DNA from: Parapristionchus giblindavisi
Lineage: Eukaryota > Nematoda > Chromadorea > Rhabditida > Diplogasteridae
Length of the DNA: 64,000 nucleotides
Assembly: GCA_943737045.1 (NCBI GenBank)
Contig: CALSFV010000093.1
Span: 62,001-126,000 of the forward strand
Direction: 5' to 3'
Each line of letters opens with the position of its first letter. Positions within the stretch are counted from its first letter, which is position 1. The notes beneath the pieces were generated by a model. That model saw nothing but the letters and a program-made list of their open reading frames with translations, was not told the origin of the DNA and ran no database searches. Of the stretch, positions 43,401-54,240 are shown piece by piece. A program made the translations under genes and the position numbers.

Positions 43401-46400
43401 CTCGATATGTTAGAATAATAGGCAAACCCTCGTGGTATACAAATTTTTTTTGAGCTCGGTATGGAGCTCCAAAGATGGCCCTTTTTCAGAGTTTTTCGAC
43501 TATAGCTGGAGATCCGTTGAAGGAAACAGAAAAGTCACAAGAGCAACCCTTGCTCAATTTGTATGAGGATCATAATGATGATTAGGGAAATGTAAAAAAG
43601 ACGTGTTAGTCGAGAGATACAAATATTATTTCAATTCAACCAAAAATGTAAGAGCGGAGACGAATAGGGCGCGTGGATGCGGTCATGATAGGCTTGCAAA
43701 AAAAATTATGTGAGAAAAAAACCTCCCGCAAAGCAAGTTATGATTTATTTTGTGTGGGTGTCGATATAAAAATTCGCGAGGTCTTCACACTACAAATCCC
43801 GATGGGTTCGTTAACTCATCTATCAAACATCACATCAGCGGCCTGTGTAGTGTAATGGATAAAGTGTCAGCGCTCACTTTTGGCTGTCATGGGTTCGATC
43901 CCCCTTGCGGCATTTTTCTTTTGCTGATTTTGCTGCCGTAAAAAGATTGACATGTTTTACTGTCATTAGGAAATCGGTAAATAGAACACACTTTATTTTT
44001 ATCCGCAAGTGTGAACTTTAACAACAAAAGGAGTGGAACAAAACCGATTTTATTGACGTCATCTCCAGATTCTTCTCCATCCCATGTCGCATCCGAACCC
44101 TTAGGGCCTTTTAACGGCATAGAAGAGACATACGTTTTCGGTACCCTCGCCGTTTATTTTTATATAGTGGGCCAATTCTCAAAATAAGGTGGGTTGATTC
44201 ACAAAATTCGTTATTTTGGCTTAAAAAAAGTAATTTTTAGCTTCCTTTTTTATCAAGTGGCCTAAAATTGGCCTTATATAGTGGGTCAATCCTCGCACTG
44301 CGAGGGTATGGCAATGTATGAGAAGAGAGCGCAGCAAGGATCAAAGAGGGAATAAAGTAAATCGATAGTGATCTACACTGACAAACAAGCTTGAACGTTT
44401 GATTTTGACAACTACAAAATAAGCAAAAGACAAGTGCCGCAAGGTGAATCGTTAAAGTTCACACTGGTGGATAAAATAAAGTGTGTTCAATTTACCGATT
44501 TCCTAATAACAGTAAAACATGTCAATCTTTCTACGGCAACAAAATCAGCAAAAGAAAAGTGCCGCAAGGGGGATCGAACCCATGACAGCCAAAAGTGAGT
44601 GCTGACACTTTATCCATTACACGACACAGGCCGCTGATGTGATATTTGATAGATGAGTTAACGAACCCATCGGGATTTGTTGTGTGGAGACCTCGCGAAT
44701 TTTAATATCGACATCCACACAAAATAAATCATAACTTGCTTTGCGGGAGGTTTTTTCTCACATAATTTTTTTTGCAAGCCTATCATGACCGCATCCACGC
44801 GCCCTATTCGTCTCCGCTCTTACATTTTTGGTTGAATTGAAATAATATTTGTATCTCTCGACTAACACGTCTTTTTTACATTTCCCTAATCATCATTATG
44901 ATCCTCATACAAATTGAGCAAGTGTTGCTCTTGTGACTTTTCTGTTTCCTTCAACGGATCTCTAGCTATAGTCGAAAAACTCTGAAAAAGGGCCATCTTT
45001 GGAGCTCCATACAGAGCTCAAAAAAATTTGCATACCACGAGGGTTTGCCTATTATTCTAACATATCGAGAGGAACTCAATAATGTTATTATCTCAAAAAA
45101 AATTTTTTTTGCTGTACCGGAGCCTGTCCGACTCTTACGCAAACGGGCTCTTATCATTATTACATACTCTGCGCAATTTCGATACGGAAACTAAATTGAT
45201 TGATTGATTTGAATTAACGAATTATTGATTGATTTTATTGATTAATTGATTGACGAATGAATTTTCTTGTAGTGTGCCCATCGGCGATGAGAACACGGAG
45301 GTCGGGGGCGATGTTCAGCCATCAGTGTGCGCTACCAGATTTGTGAGTTGAAATTTTTGGTCATGTCCCACTTAATTTTTTAAAAAAACAGCAACAACAT
45401 ACGGGGCGGTTAAATCTCGTTATCAAAGCGGCTTCGTTATCACATATATTCCTTCACCAGACCTTTGCTCTGATACCCAAACATGACACTTGCACATGTT
45501 GTGTTGAAAAGCATAGGTGGGCACGCTGGGGGAAAGGCTGTGCGCAAACCAGGGAAGGGTGAGGCAAGGCTGTGCGCATGGCTATTTTTTGACGAATTCG
45601 ACTGGAAATTGTCCGATTTTTGCGAGGCAAGGCTATGCGCAAGTCCCCCATGGGAAGGCAAGGCTGTGCGCAAAAAAATATTCGTTTTCACGCGCCCACC
45701 TATGGTAAGATACAACGCGAATCAATCATAAGTCCCGTGAAAACGGTAGAAATCAGTATAGCTTTGTGAAGCTTGGCAAGTTTCCCTGTCACTAGCGAGA
45801 ATTTTTGGAATACGAGACCCCTCTCATAGCTGAAATAGAAGAGCGGTCAGATTTAGAATAGATCCCGCAGGTTAATTCATGTTTCAAGATTTCCAATTAT
45901 GCTTCGCGCATCACCCTAGCGACGATCGGATGCCTACGACCAGAGATCGTATTAACGAATTAACGAAAATCGTTAATTTTAACGATATTTTTCGTTAAAG
46001 TTTAACGATTAACGAATTAACGAAAATAAGTTAATTTTCGTTAATTTTTTCGTTAATGAAAATGAGCGGTTGGATGCTGGAGAAGCGTATTTTTCTTACA
46101 CATTAGCACCCCACTTCTAGGTAAAATCAATTTTTTGTCCAAATTCTTTTTTTCAAGTTTTTAAAGCTGTATTCGTTTAAAAACAATTGATATATCGATT
46201 TATGGGACATCACTGTGTTGTTGTTCTAATAAATAAACGTATTTGGAAAAAATTTCATACTTTGAGCCATAGGTGGGCGCGTGAAAACGAATATTTTTTG
46301 CGCACAGCCTTGCCTTCCCATTGGGGACTTGCGCATAGCCTTGCCTCGCAAAAATCGGACAATTTCCAGTCGAATTCGTCAAAAAATAGCCATGCGCACA

Positions 46401-49400
46401 GCCTTTCCCCCAGCGTGCCCACCTATGCTTTGAGCATTAACGAAAGTTAACGAAATTAACGAAAATTAACGACTTATTTTTCGTTAATTTAACGACTTAA
46501 CGAATTAACGAAAATTTTCATTAACGAACATCTCTGCCTACGACTCAAATAATTTGATCACATAATTTAAATTTATTAGGTGCCCTTCTGAATATCAAAA
46601 GTGCCAAGAGTTAGTAAAGAGTAATATTGTTAATGATAAATTATTGATCTATGATATACTTCGATGGGTAATCTCTTCAGGAGGCCAATGATGGAGAGGT
46701 GACGTCCGTCTCGTGGCTGGGCACGGAGATGTTCGCTACGGGTGGTAGTGACAAACTGATCCGAGTGTATCGAGTGTCACCCGGAGGAACCGTCAATAAA
46801 ATGTACGATATTGGTTCCATAAAATGTGTCGAACTTCTGGAAAACGAAAATTTTTGTTTGTTTAAAAGTATTATGTTGATGATTCATATATAACTGTATT
46901 TGTGATCCAATTCAAACAAAAATAACGCGATTATATATTATATTTTATCTACCGCCGTGAGCGCAACGAAAACAATGTGACTATGCGATTGGAATATAAT
47001 GATACAAGACTTTCATAAATTCCTATGGTGAATGGAAGGGAGAGTGTACAAGATGAGCTTGATTTATCGATGTATTGATTGATTTATCGATTTATTGATT
47101 GATTTATCGATTTATCGATTGATTTGCAGTTCGACACTAGCTGGCTGCAATCAGACTGTGACACGAATCGACTGGGATCCGGTCAAGCGACTGGTCCTCG
47201 CGAGCTCTAATGACAAGACAGCGCGATTGTGGAATATAGATTCGGGACGATTGCAGGTACTGTAGATGATGGGGTTACGGTAGATGAGTGGTACTGTAGT
47301 TATGGACTTTGGTAGAAAAGGGTTACTGTAGTTTTACATATTACCGTAGTAGTGAGACCAGATAGGATGGTCAAGATAGGATGGCTCTTGGTGACCTAAA
47401 AAATATATATCGATAAATATGATTTTGCACTGTTGTGTAATTTAACCGCCTATAATAAACGATATTATTATTAGTACGGTCATGATCTCGGTAAGAAATT
47501 GAGATTTTGCGAAATTATCGATTTAAATGTCTTATCGAGGGCCTGGCTTGTAATATAGGCCTTTGTACTACCTAATAGAGCAAGTATAATATGCCGAGTG
47601 AATACCTAGTTTTTTTTTTATCAACGTAGGAAATATATATAAAATATAAAATATCGAATTTTGCCAGGTACTGTAACTGGTTGCGTTAAATGAGCCAGAT
47701 CTGTATGTCAAAATCTGCACAGCCTAAGTTTTAGCCTTCAATATCAATGCACGACTTTACTAAAGCAAAAAAAAAGAGTTTCTTTCTCAGACGACGTTCT
47801 CCGACCACACGGACAAGGTGTCGGCGGCTCGTTTCCTTCAAAATGAACAGGTTTATTTTTTTAATATTTAAAAAGATATTAATAAACATATTAAATTTGA
47901 CGAAATGCCTGTTTTATGAGCAAGTTTGTTTTGGTTTTGAAAATATACGAACAAGTACTTTTCGGTATGAGATCGTGTACAATTCGCAAGAGTGCTACCA
48001 GTTAGTTTAGCGTTTCATAACAATGCAATATGGCAGTGTTGTTATTTCGATCTCGGTTTTGCATTTAATATTTGTTGGTAATGCTTGTCAGATTTTTTGA
48101 TTATGGCTATACTATTTATTTATTGATTGATTGTAGATCGTCGCTGGTTCATTCGATCGCACACTCAAATTGTTCGACTTGAGGAACGGAAAGAGTGAGT
48201 ATATCGGTTGAAATATCGGGGTAAAAAAATTTTTAAAGGCAAAAGGTTGTGGACAAGGTAGATGTTTATTTCTCAAAACGTCTCAAAGAAATTTAATACT
48301 TACAATGTTGAAATATCGAAATTCTTTTGTTTGTTGTAAATTTCGTGTCGACTTCACATTCTTCTTGATTCTTTCTTTATTATTTAATAAAGCTATCAGT
48401 CTATTTTTGGCCTTTTAGAGCTAATAGAGTATTGGTTAACGGTAGCATGTCTGGTAGAGGAAAAGAATTCGAAGATATAGCGTGTAAAATGAAGAGATCG
48501 TACTTTTAATCGGTAACCATATTATTTTTGCAGCCATCCGCTCCTTCTTCCCCGGCAGTTCCGTGCTGGACGTCGCACCGATGGGTACATGCTTCCTGTC
48601 TGGTGAGGAATGATCTTTGATCTTTGATCTTTATAATTTGATCTGTGATTTTTCACTAGCATTGACGATTAACGAACATGAACGCGCAATTCGCAAAAAT
48701 TCAACTCTAGTTTTTATGAGTTATATTGATTGGTATGATCAATAATCGAGAACATCAATCAATAAATCAATAATTCGATGAATTCAGGTCACGTCGACAA
48801 GAAAATTCGTCTATGGGACGGTCGAAGGGCGGAGCCAGTGCGAACCATTGAGATGGGAGGACGAGTGACGAGTATTGATATGGCTATTGGTGAGCAAATG
48901 TGCTGTTATATTGTAAGCAATACTATGCCTCAGGCCCCAAATAATAGGCTTAACTTAAATGAAAGCGTATTTTCTTTATCGTATTTTGTAGTGTATTTTG
49001 GTATCGTATTTTGTAGATGTAGAAGTAGTTTGGTAAATTATTCGATGCGAAAGGAAAATTACATCACTAAAGCACTAAAAAGTTACCTGTTGTGAGCGCC
49101 GCGTGAAACCTGAACGCACCAGGGTAGGATGGGGGGGAGGGGCTAATTCAATGCTTCCCGTGCTTGGTCGGAGTTGATCTTTGATCTTTCACTTTCTGCT
49201 TTTTTGATCTCTGGTATTTGATCTTCGATCTTTCACAGACGAGCTCTCGTTCGTATCCTCAATGCGCGATGACACTCTCGCTCTCATCGATGTTCGATCG
49301 TTCATGACCCTTCATCACTACGGGTACGACAGTGATCTCTGATCATTTAATGTAGTTTGATCTTTGATCTTTGAAATGAATCATATAGTTTGATCTTTGA

Positions 49401-50128
49401 TCTGTGCATTATAGTTCCGAGCTCTATCGCACGTCGTCCGACATGTCGCGTTGCGTACTCTCGCCCCTTCAGGTTGGTTCCGTGTTTCACACATTTCTTC
49501 TATAATCACTGTTACTTTTAGGATATTAATCTATTCTTCATGTCTATACGCGCTTATTGCTAATCTTATGTTGCTTTTTCATCTCATTATTGTAAAGATC
49601 CAATTCTTACTTTAAATACTGATTAGCACACTCAATACTGATTTTATCCTTTCCGATGTTGCCACGCTATCGCACTTTCTTTGGATTTTCCCCTTACAAT
49701 GTGTGATGAATTGAGGAGTTGCACGATATATGGCTTTTGATCTTCGATATTCTTATCTTTGAATTATCGATTGCTTTGTACAGGAACACGTGGCGGCCGG
49801 ATCTCACGACGGTAAAATCTTCATCTGGCAGACAGCTACGACGAAATTGGAGACCAAACTGATGAAGAAGGGACACGAGTGAGTGATATTTGATCTTTGA
49901 TCTTTGAATCCTTGACATTTTCACATTCAAACATCACAACCATGCACTTGTATGATCATTTATAATTGAAAACAGAAATGGAACATTATAGCCCTAGTTG
50001 ATCTTTGATCTTTTGATCTTCTGATCTCTGATCTTTGCAGAACATCGGTGCACGCCCTCTCATGGAACCCCTGTGGCCGTGGTCTGCTCTCGTCTGATCG
50101 TCAGCGTACTGTCTGTCTCTGGCTCTAA
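37401..50128 (+). CDS. ATG16 (autophagy coiled-coil/WD40 protein)
   Basis: ATG16 scaffolds the ATG12-ATG5 conjugate and places LC3/Atg8 lipidation on phagophores. Recognised exons: 37401-37590, 38867-39016, 39302-39422, 39566-39655, 40247-40287, 40500-40574, 40915-40949, 45273-45342, 46681 to about 46830, 47130-47256, 47791-47850, 48137-48194, 48534-48602, 48788-48889, 49239-49323, 49415-49472, 49784-49878 and 50041-50128. The N-terminus has [13 protein letters not shown] and a long coiled coil ([31 protein letters not shown]). WD40 signatures: [49 protein letters not shown] and [12 protein letters not shown] at the stop. The exon 1/2 phase, the 40950-45272 gap (4.3 kb, full of transposons) and the exon starting 46681 are unresolved, so a linker exon may be missing here. 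Confidence 0.9.
40004..40196. mobile_element. Family D hAT-like MITE (CATACATGGGC), copy 2
   Basis: Ends CATACATGGGCGGGGTACC and GGCGCCCATGTATG, with a perfect 8-bp duplication GTTTGGAC (39996-40003 and 40197-40204). Internal AGGGGGCATTC words are repeated. In an ATG16 intron. Confidence 0.9.
40676..40784. mobile_element. Family C MITE, short copy in ATG16 intron
   Basis: Starts CATAGGTCGAATAGC and ends GTACTTCTCGACTTATT. Flanking octamers ATCGTTAC and ATCGTTAA match at 7/8. Confidence 0.75.
41779..41888 (+). other. Possible extra ATG16 exon in the 4.3-kb gap
   Basis: After a TGCAG acceptor one frame reads [19 protein letters not shown], then an acidic [18 protein letters not shown] and a stop; another frame stays open to a GTAACA donor at about 41896. 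The sequence is protein-like but not a motif I know, and neither phase fits the known flanking exons without adjustment. Could be a linker exon, an alternative last exon or chance. Confidence 0.3.
43840..43912 (+). other. tRNA-like segment in left arm of family F element
   Basis: TAGTGTAATGG (A box) and GGGTTCGATCCC (B box) are spaced as in a tRNA. The 5' flank does not pair with TGCGGCA at the 3' side, so no acceptor stem forms. Probably SINE- or tRNA-derived rather than a working tRNA. Confidence 0.7.
44129..44320. mobile_element. Family E hAT-like MITE nested in family F element
   Basis: Ends CATACGTTTTCGGTACCCTC and GAGGGTATGGCAATGTATG with a perfect 8-bp duplication AGAAGAGA (44121-44128 and 44321-44328). 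It sits in the spacer between the palindrome arms, so it inserted after the element formed or was carried with it. Confidence 0.9.
44560..44632 (-). other. tRNA-like segment in right arm of family F element
   Basis: Mirror copy of 43840-43912 with a few substitutions; A and B boxes intact on the minus strand. Confidence 0.7.
45512..45704. mobile_element. Family B MITE (CATAGGTGGGC), copy 2
   Basis: Ends CATAGGTGGGCACGCTGGG and GCGCCCACCTATG; the internal order matches the copy at 46268-46427 in inverted orientation. No clean target duplication. Confidence 0.82.
45941..46536. mobile_element. hAT-like element rich in TTAACGAA, with nested MITE
   Basis: Ends CAGAGATCGT and ACATCTCTG with a perfect 8-bp duplication CCTACGAC (45933-45940 and 46537-46544). 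Both subterminal zones are built of TTAACGAA/TTCGTTAA words, likely transposase binding sites. A family B MITE (46268-46427) has inserted inside it. No coding capacity. Confidence 0.93.
46268..46427. mobile_element. Family B MITE nested in hAT-like element
   Basis: Ends CATAGGTGGGCGCGTG and GCGTGCCCACCTATG with a perfect 8-bp duplication CTTTGAGC (46260-46267 and 46428-46435). This confirms family B as an 8-bp-duplication family. Confidence 0.93.
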
Positions 50129-51035
50129 TCTTTGATCTTTTGATTCTTGATCTTTGATCTTTTGATTCTTGATCTTTGATCTTTTGATTCTTGATCTTTG
50201 ATCTTTCGCTATACCTCGCGTACACCCCAACCAATTGGATCCGTTGTAATCATGACGCTGCTCATATGTTAACCTATTTCCACTTTATGATCAATGAATA
50301 CTCCCTAGCTGGTATGAGACTGTACGCTCTGACCAAATTCTCTCGTTTACGGATGGCGACGAAAGAGTATGACCAGAGCGGCTTCATTCAAATTAGCAAT
50401 GGGAGTGTTTCTCTAAACATTCTGCCACTTTCTGCTTAGCTCGCCATAACTGTCCATTACGTAGTAATAGCTCATACTGCATTTATTCAACGATTGTCTT
50501 TTGCATTAATCGATGTTCTCAGTCTTTTCAGACGGGTTTTGTCTCGATTCATTAGTCTCCCTGATTATCGAGTTATTAGTTTTCTATCCTTTTTATCGAT
50601 TCACTCATGCATCATCACCTCAATCTTGAGATAGTGCTTTTAAAATTCAAACAATCAAATCCCCTTTATCGATTACCTGCTGTATCCTTTTTTGATTCGA
50701 TAGTCTAGAAATGAATAGAAAATTTTTTTTTGCTCTTTCTCTCTATTATTCCATCATTTTCTTGGCCTGTACTCAAAATCAGACTTTTTATTCTCGACTC
50801 GTGTATTTAGATATTATTGGAATTCATTTATTGTAAATATGTAGATGTTGATCTAATCAAAAACCTCGCACTCGATTCTCTGTAGTTTCTTTCTTCAATT
50901 TTGTATCCATTACATTCACTTTATACATTGTCGATCTTTCTGTATATTGACCGTATAAAAATCTCTTCAATTCTTGGTACGAGGGCAGTCAAAATGATCG
51001 ATAAACAAATAAACAAAATAAAATGTCCTTCCATG
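50129..51035 (+). other. ATG16 3' untranslated/downstream region
   Basis: Starts immediately after the stop with three tandem units of about 22 bp built on TTGATCTTTGATCTTTTGA (50126-50205). The remaining 800 bp is closely conserved in the second copy (62947-63830), so it belongs to the duplicated block. An AATAAA signal occurs at 52133-52138, separated from this region by the 51036-52120 insertion. Confidence 0.6.
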
Positions 51036-52120
51036 GGCTCTGTTCTGGTTAATTGGTCCCAACCGAATAGATTGGTCCCATGAAAATAGATTGGTCTCAT
51101 GAAAATTGATTGGTCCCAAGAAAATAGATTGGTCCGTAGAAAATAGATTGGTCCCAAAACCTTGATAAAAGCAAAGATTTGTCTGTAGAAAATAGATTGG
51201 TCCCATGAAAATAGATTGGTCCCATGAAAATAGATTGGTCCCATGAAAATAGATCGGTCCGTAGAAAATAGATTGGTCCCATGAAAATTGATCGGTCCGT
51301 CTAGATGCTTGCTTTCACAGGATTAACAATCGACTTTACTCATCTCCAGTCGAATATTTCTATTGTGTAAGGTGAAAGTGTGTTTAATCGTGCTGATTGG
51401 AGGCTAATTGTTTGGCACAGATTGGTACAGAGGCAGAGATTGGTAGATTATCTGGAGGGGACAAGACGAAGCTCCTGAAATACCTCATCTATGAAATGAA
51501 CTTCTACAGTAGAGAATCTACTTGGGCAACTCACGTTTCTAGCGTAGCCCCCCCCCCCCCCGTGAAAAAACCGCTCCCGTCCCTGCCCAGGCTGCCCCAG
51601 TCTCCTCCTTCCCGGTCGCCCATGTTGCCGATGCACCGTCATCTGATTCTGATAACATGGATGATGATGATGACTTAGATGACAACGCTGCTTCTTCTCC
51701 GACTCTTCCTGCCAATCCACAGCGAAGCCCACTGGAAAGCTTCAACCCGTTATGCACCCGGCTCCTGCAACCTGAAAGAAACCCACTGCAACCCGGACAA
51801 TACCCAGTGCAACCCGAACGAACTCCGGTGCAACCTGAATATTTCATTTTTCGCGCATCATTTCATTAGATACATCATATTCACGAAAAAAAACTAACTA
51901 TAAATAATTATTAAAGTATAAAAAATGGACAATTCAGTACACAATTGCTTTCAAAAAATCATCTAGTTTCATGAAGCTGTTGGGTCCAATCAATTTTCTT
52001 GAGACCAATCTATTTTCTTGGGACCAATCAATTTTCATGAAACCAATCTATTGTCATTGGACCAATCTATTTTCTTGGGACCAATCTATTCGGTTGGGGC
52101 CAATTAACCAGAACAGAGCC
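51036..52120. mobile_element. Repeat-ended element carrying an open frame, in ATG16 3' region
   Basis: Ends GGCTCTGTTCTGGTTAATTG and CAATTAACCAGAACAGAGCC with an 8-bp duplication CTTCCATG (51028-51035 and 52121-52128). The second gene copy shows one uninterrupted CTTCCATG near 63826. The left end holds about ten tandem units of AATAGATTGGTCCCATGAA; the right end holds the same word inverted. The centre (51320-51870) has a coding-like segment. Placement in the hAT group rests on the duplication length only. Confidence 0.9.
51397..51866 (+). CDS. Unknown reading frame inside the 51-kb element, split at a C run
   Basis: I recognise no family. The first part (51397 to about 51547) reads MEANCLAQIGTEAEIGRLSG, then a helix-like stretch with KLLKYLIYEMNFYSRE. 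A 14-C run at 51548-51561 follows, and the open frame continues in another phase: Pro/Ala-rich sequence, then an acidic SDSDNMDDDDDLDDN, then a tandem QPERNPLQPGQYPVQPERTP-like tail to a stop at about 51867. Adding one C or removing two would make a single frame of about 155 codons. Could be a captured host exon, a transposon accessory protein or a relic. No intron signals checked out. Confidence 0.4.
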
Positions 52121-52489
52121 CTTCCATGTTCTCAATAAAAGGCAGATTGGTGCGAAATATAACGAGATAAATTATTAATTAATATTTATTATTATTGTAT
52201 GACGAGTTAGGCAGTGAGGTTTTTTACGATTTAAAACACATTTATCGAGAGTAGGACTCTGATGTGCATGGGGGAAAAGCTCTTCTTACTTCCGACAGTC
52301 CCAGAACACCGACGTTGATCTTCATATGCGCGTCTTTGATTTCACAAATCCGAGAAGATCGGCAGGCAGTTTCGAGATGACCGGAGAAGTTGGCTTCCCA
52401 TGAGGTAGTGATGACAGTGAGGTAGAGAAAGTGAAATCGAGAGGGACTGAAGATTGCGAAAATGAGATATCCCAATGAGGTTATAATAA

Positions 52490-53090
52490 TAGCTTTATTA
52501 TGCTGGCACGTAATGAACAATACATAGGACACAAACAAGAAAAATGGTTGGATACATAATTTACTATGCCACAACGGGGTAGCATAAGTATAGTAGTAGA
52601 CATCGAAAAAATTAAGAAGAGATACATATAATTGATTTAATAGAATTACTAAACGATTTTGGATTAGGACATATAATCGAGCTATTGGGAAGAGAGTTCC
52701 AAACGTTTACAATACGGTTTGACAAGAAATGAGAGAAACGTGTGGATCTACAGGGGTGCTTACGAAGAATATAATTATGTCTACGCGAAATTCTAGAGGG
52801 CGATGATGAAAGAAAGGAGGGATTGTCTATACTAACTAGTCCATGCACTACTTTATAAGTGAAACTCAAGTCTATAAGGGTGCGTCTTTGCTCGAGGAGA
52901 TCAAGGTTCAGGTGTGATAATCGATTGGAATAAGAGGTAGGAGTGAGACCACATTTAGCATATATACTACGAGTAAATGATCTTTGAACTTTCTCTATGA
53001 TGTCGATAAGATATTGTTCGCGTGGAGACCATATTTCGCAAGCATAATCTAGTATAGTCCTAACATATAAGGAGAACATGCGAGTAAATG
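52490..53090 (-). mobile_element. 5'-truncated CR1/Jockey-type LINE, 3' end of reverse transcriptase
   Basis: The minus strand encodes the C-terminal thumb region typical of these LINEs: FTRMFSLYVRTILDYACEIWS, VQRSFTR, LNLDLLEQRRTLIDLSFTYK and FSNRIVNVWNSLPNS-like sequence (seen as FLSNRIVNVWNSLPNS), stop at 52612. The 3' tail ends in short ATT/ATA repeats near 52490. The upstream RT part is missing: the frame runs straight into the inverted-repeat element at 53091. Confidence 0.85.
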
Positions 53091-54171
53091 AACCGCAACG
53101 ACAAAACCGCAAACGACAAAATCGCAACTCGCAATAACTTCGGCCAGAGTTGTCCAATCATGGTCAGCTTGGACTTTTTGAACTCTTGAGGCTCAGGGCT
53201 ACCACGTCAATGATTGATCTTTGATCTCTGGCCTCTCAACGACAAAACCGCAACTCGAGCTATCTCCGCTCAGAGTAATGCTAGACACTTCTGGATGGGC
53301 TCATACGAAACCTCAGGACCTGCGCCATCCCGCATTGTAAACTACCGTAATCTACCGTAATCCGGTTCGGTGGGTCAGATCAAGTGCGATGGGTCAGAAT
53401 TCACTAAAAAGTGTCCAAATAGATACTATGCGCGTGATATGATTATGAATTATTGTAAACAACCGTAATCTACCGTATCCCGGTTCGGTGGGTCAGATCA
53501 AGTGCGATGGGTCAGATTTCGCTATAAAGTGTTAAAATGGTTACTATGTTCGTGGTATGATTATGAGTAATTTTTAATAATAATATTATTATTATTAAAA
53601 ACTACCCTAATCTACCGTAACCCGGTTCGGTGGGTCAGATCAAGTGCGGTGGGTCAGATTTCACTAAAAATTGTCGAAATAGCTGCTACAATAACTCATA
53701 ATGATATCGCACACGCAGTTGCTATTCCGACAAAGTTTTGTGTAATCTGACCCATCGCACTTGATCTACCCGACCGAACCGGGTTACGGTAGATTACGGT
53801 AGTTTACAATAACTCATAATGATATCGCACACGTAGTGGGCATTCCGACAATTTTTAGTGAAATCTGACCCATCGCAATTGGTCTGACCCACCGAACCGG
53901 GTTACGGTAGATTACGGTAGTTTACAATGCGATGTGGCGCAGGTCCTGAGGTTTCGTATGAGCCCATCCAGAAGTGTATAGGATCACTCTGAGCGGAGAT
54001 AGCTCGAGTTGCGGTTTTGTCGTTGAGAGGCCAGAGATCAAAGATCAATTATTGACGTGATAGCCCTTAGGCTCAGGAGTTCAAAAAGTCCAAGATGACC
54101 ATGATTGGACAACTCTGGCCGAAGTTATTGCGAGTTGCGATTTTGTCGTTTGCGGTTTTGTCGTTGCGGTT
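53091..54171. mobile_element. Inverted-repeat element with internal TACCGTAA/GGTTCGG units
   Basis: Arms AACCGCAACGACAAAACC... and ...GGTTTTGTCGTTGCGGTT extend about 260 bp. Between them are three forward and two inverted units of roughly 130 bp built on CGGTTCGGTGGGTCAGATC and ATCTACCGTAA. No open frame of note. It abuts the broken end of the LINE fragment, so it probably inserted into that LINE or beside its truncation point. Confidence 0.85.
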
Positions 54172-54240
54172 TTGTCATACTCCCGATTTTTCGAGGAGAA
54201 AATACGGTAGATATATAAACATCTAGTTTTTGCTCTTTAT

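Larger units (their letters stand above)
43311..45150. mobile_element. Large palindromic element (family F) in ATG16 intron
   Basis: Arms of about 700 bp (43311-44010 and 44453-45150) are near-perfect inverted copies, starting GAGCCCGTTTGCGTAAGAG and ending CTCTTACGCAAACGGGCTC. Flanked by TTAT on both sides (43307-43310 and 45151-45154). The tandem gene copy at 58231-58250 shows the same sequence uninterrupted with a single TTAT, so a 4-bp target duplication is directly supported. Each arm holds a tRNA-like segment. A family E MITE is nested in the centre at 44129-44320. No transposase frame seen. Confidence 0.93.

Noticed and set aside
43840..43912. Functional tRNA gene
   Set aside because: The 3' TGCGGCA has no complement at the expected 5' position, and the anticodon arm does not form a normal 5-bp stem and 7-nt loop.
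52242..52574. 110-codon minus-strand frame beside the LINE
   Set aside because: No motif and no link to the LINE frame, which stops at 52612; probably LINE 3' flank and host DNA.
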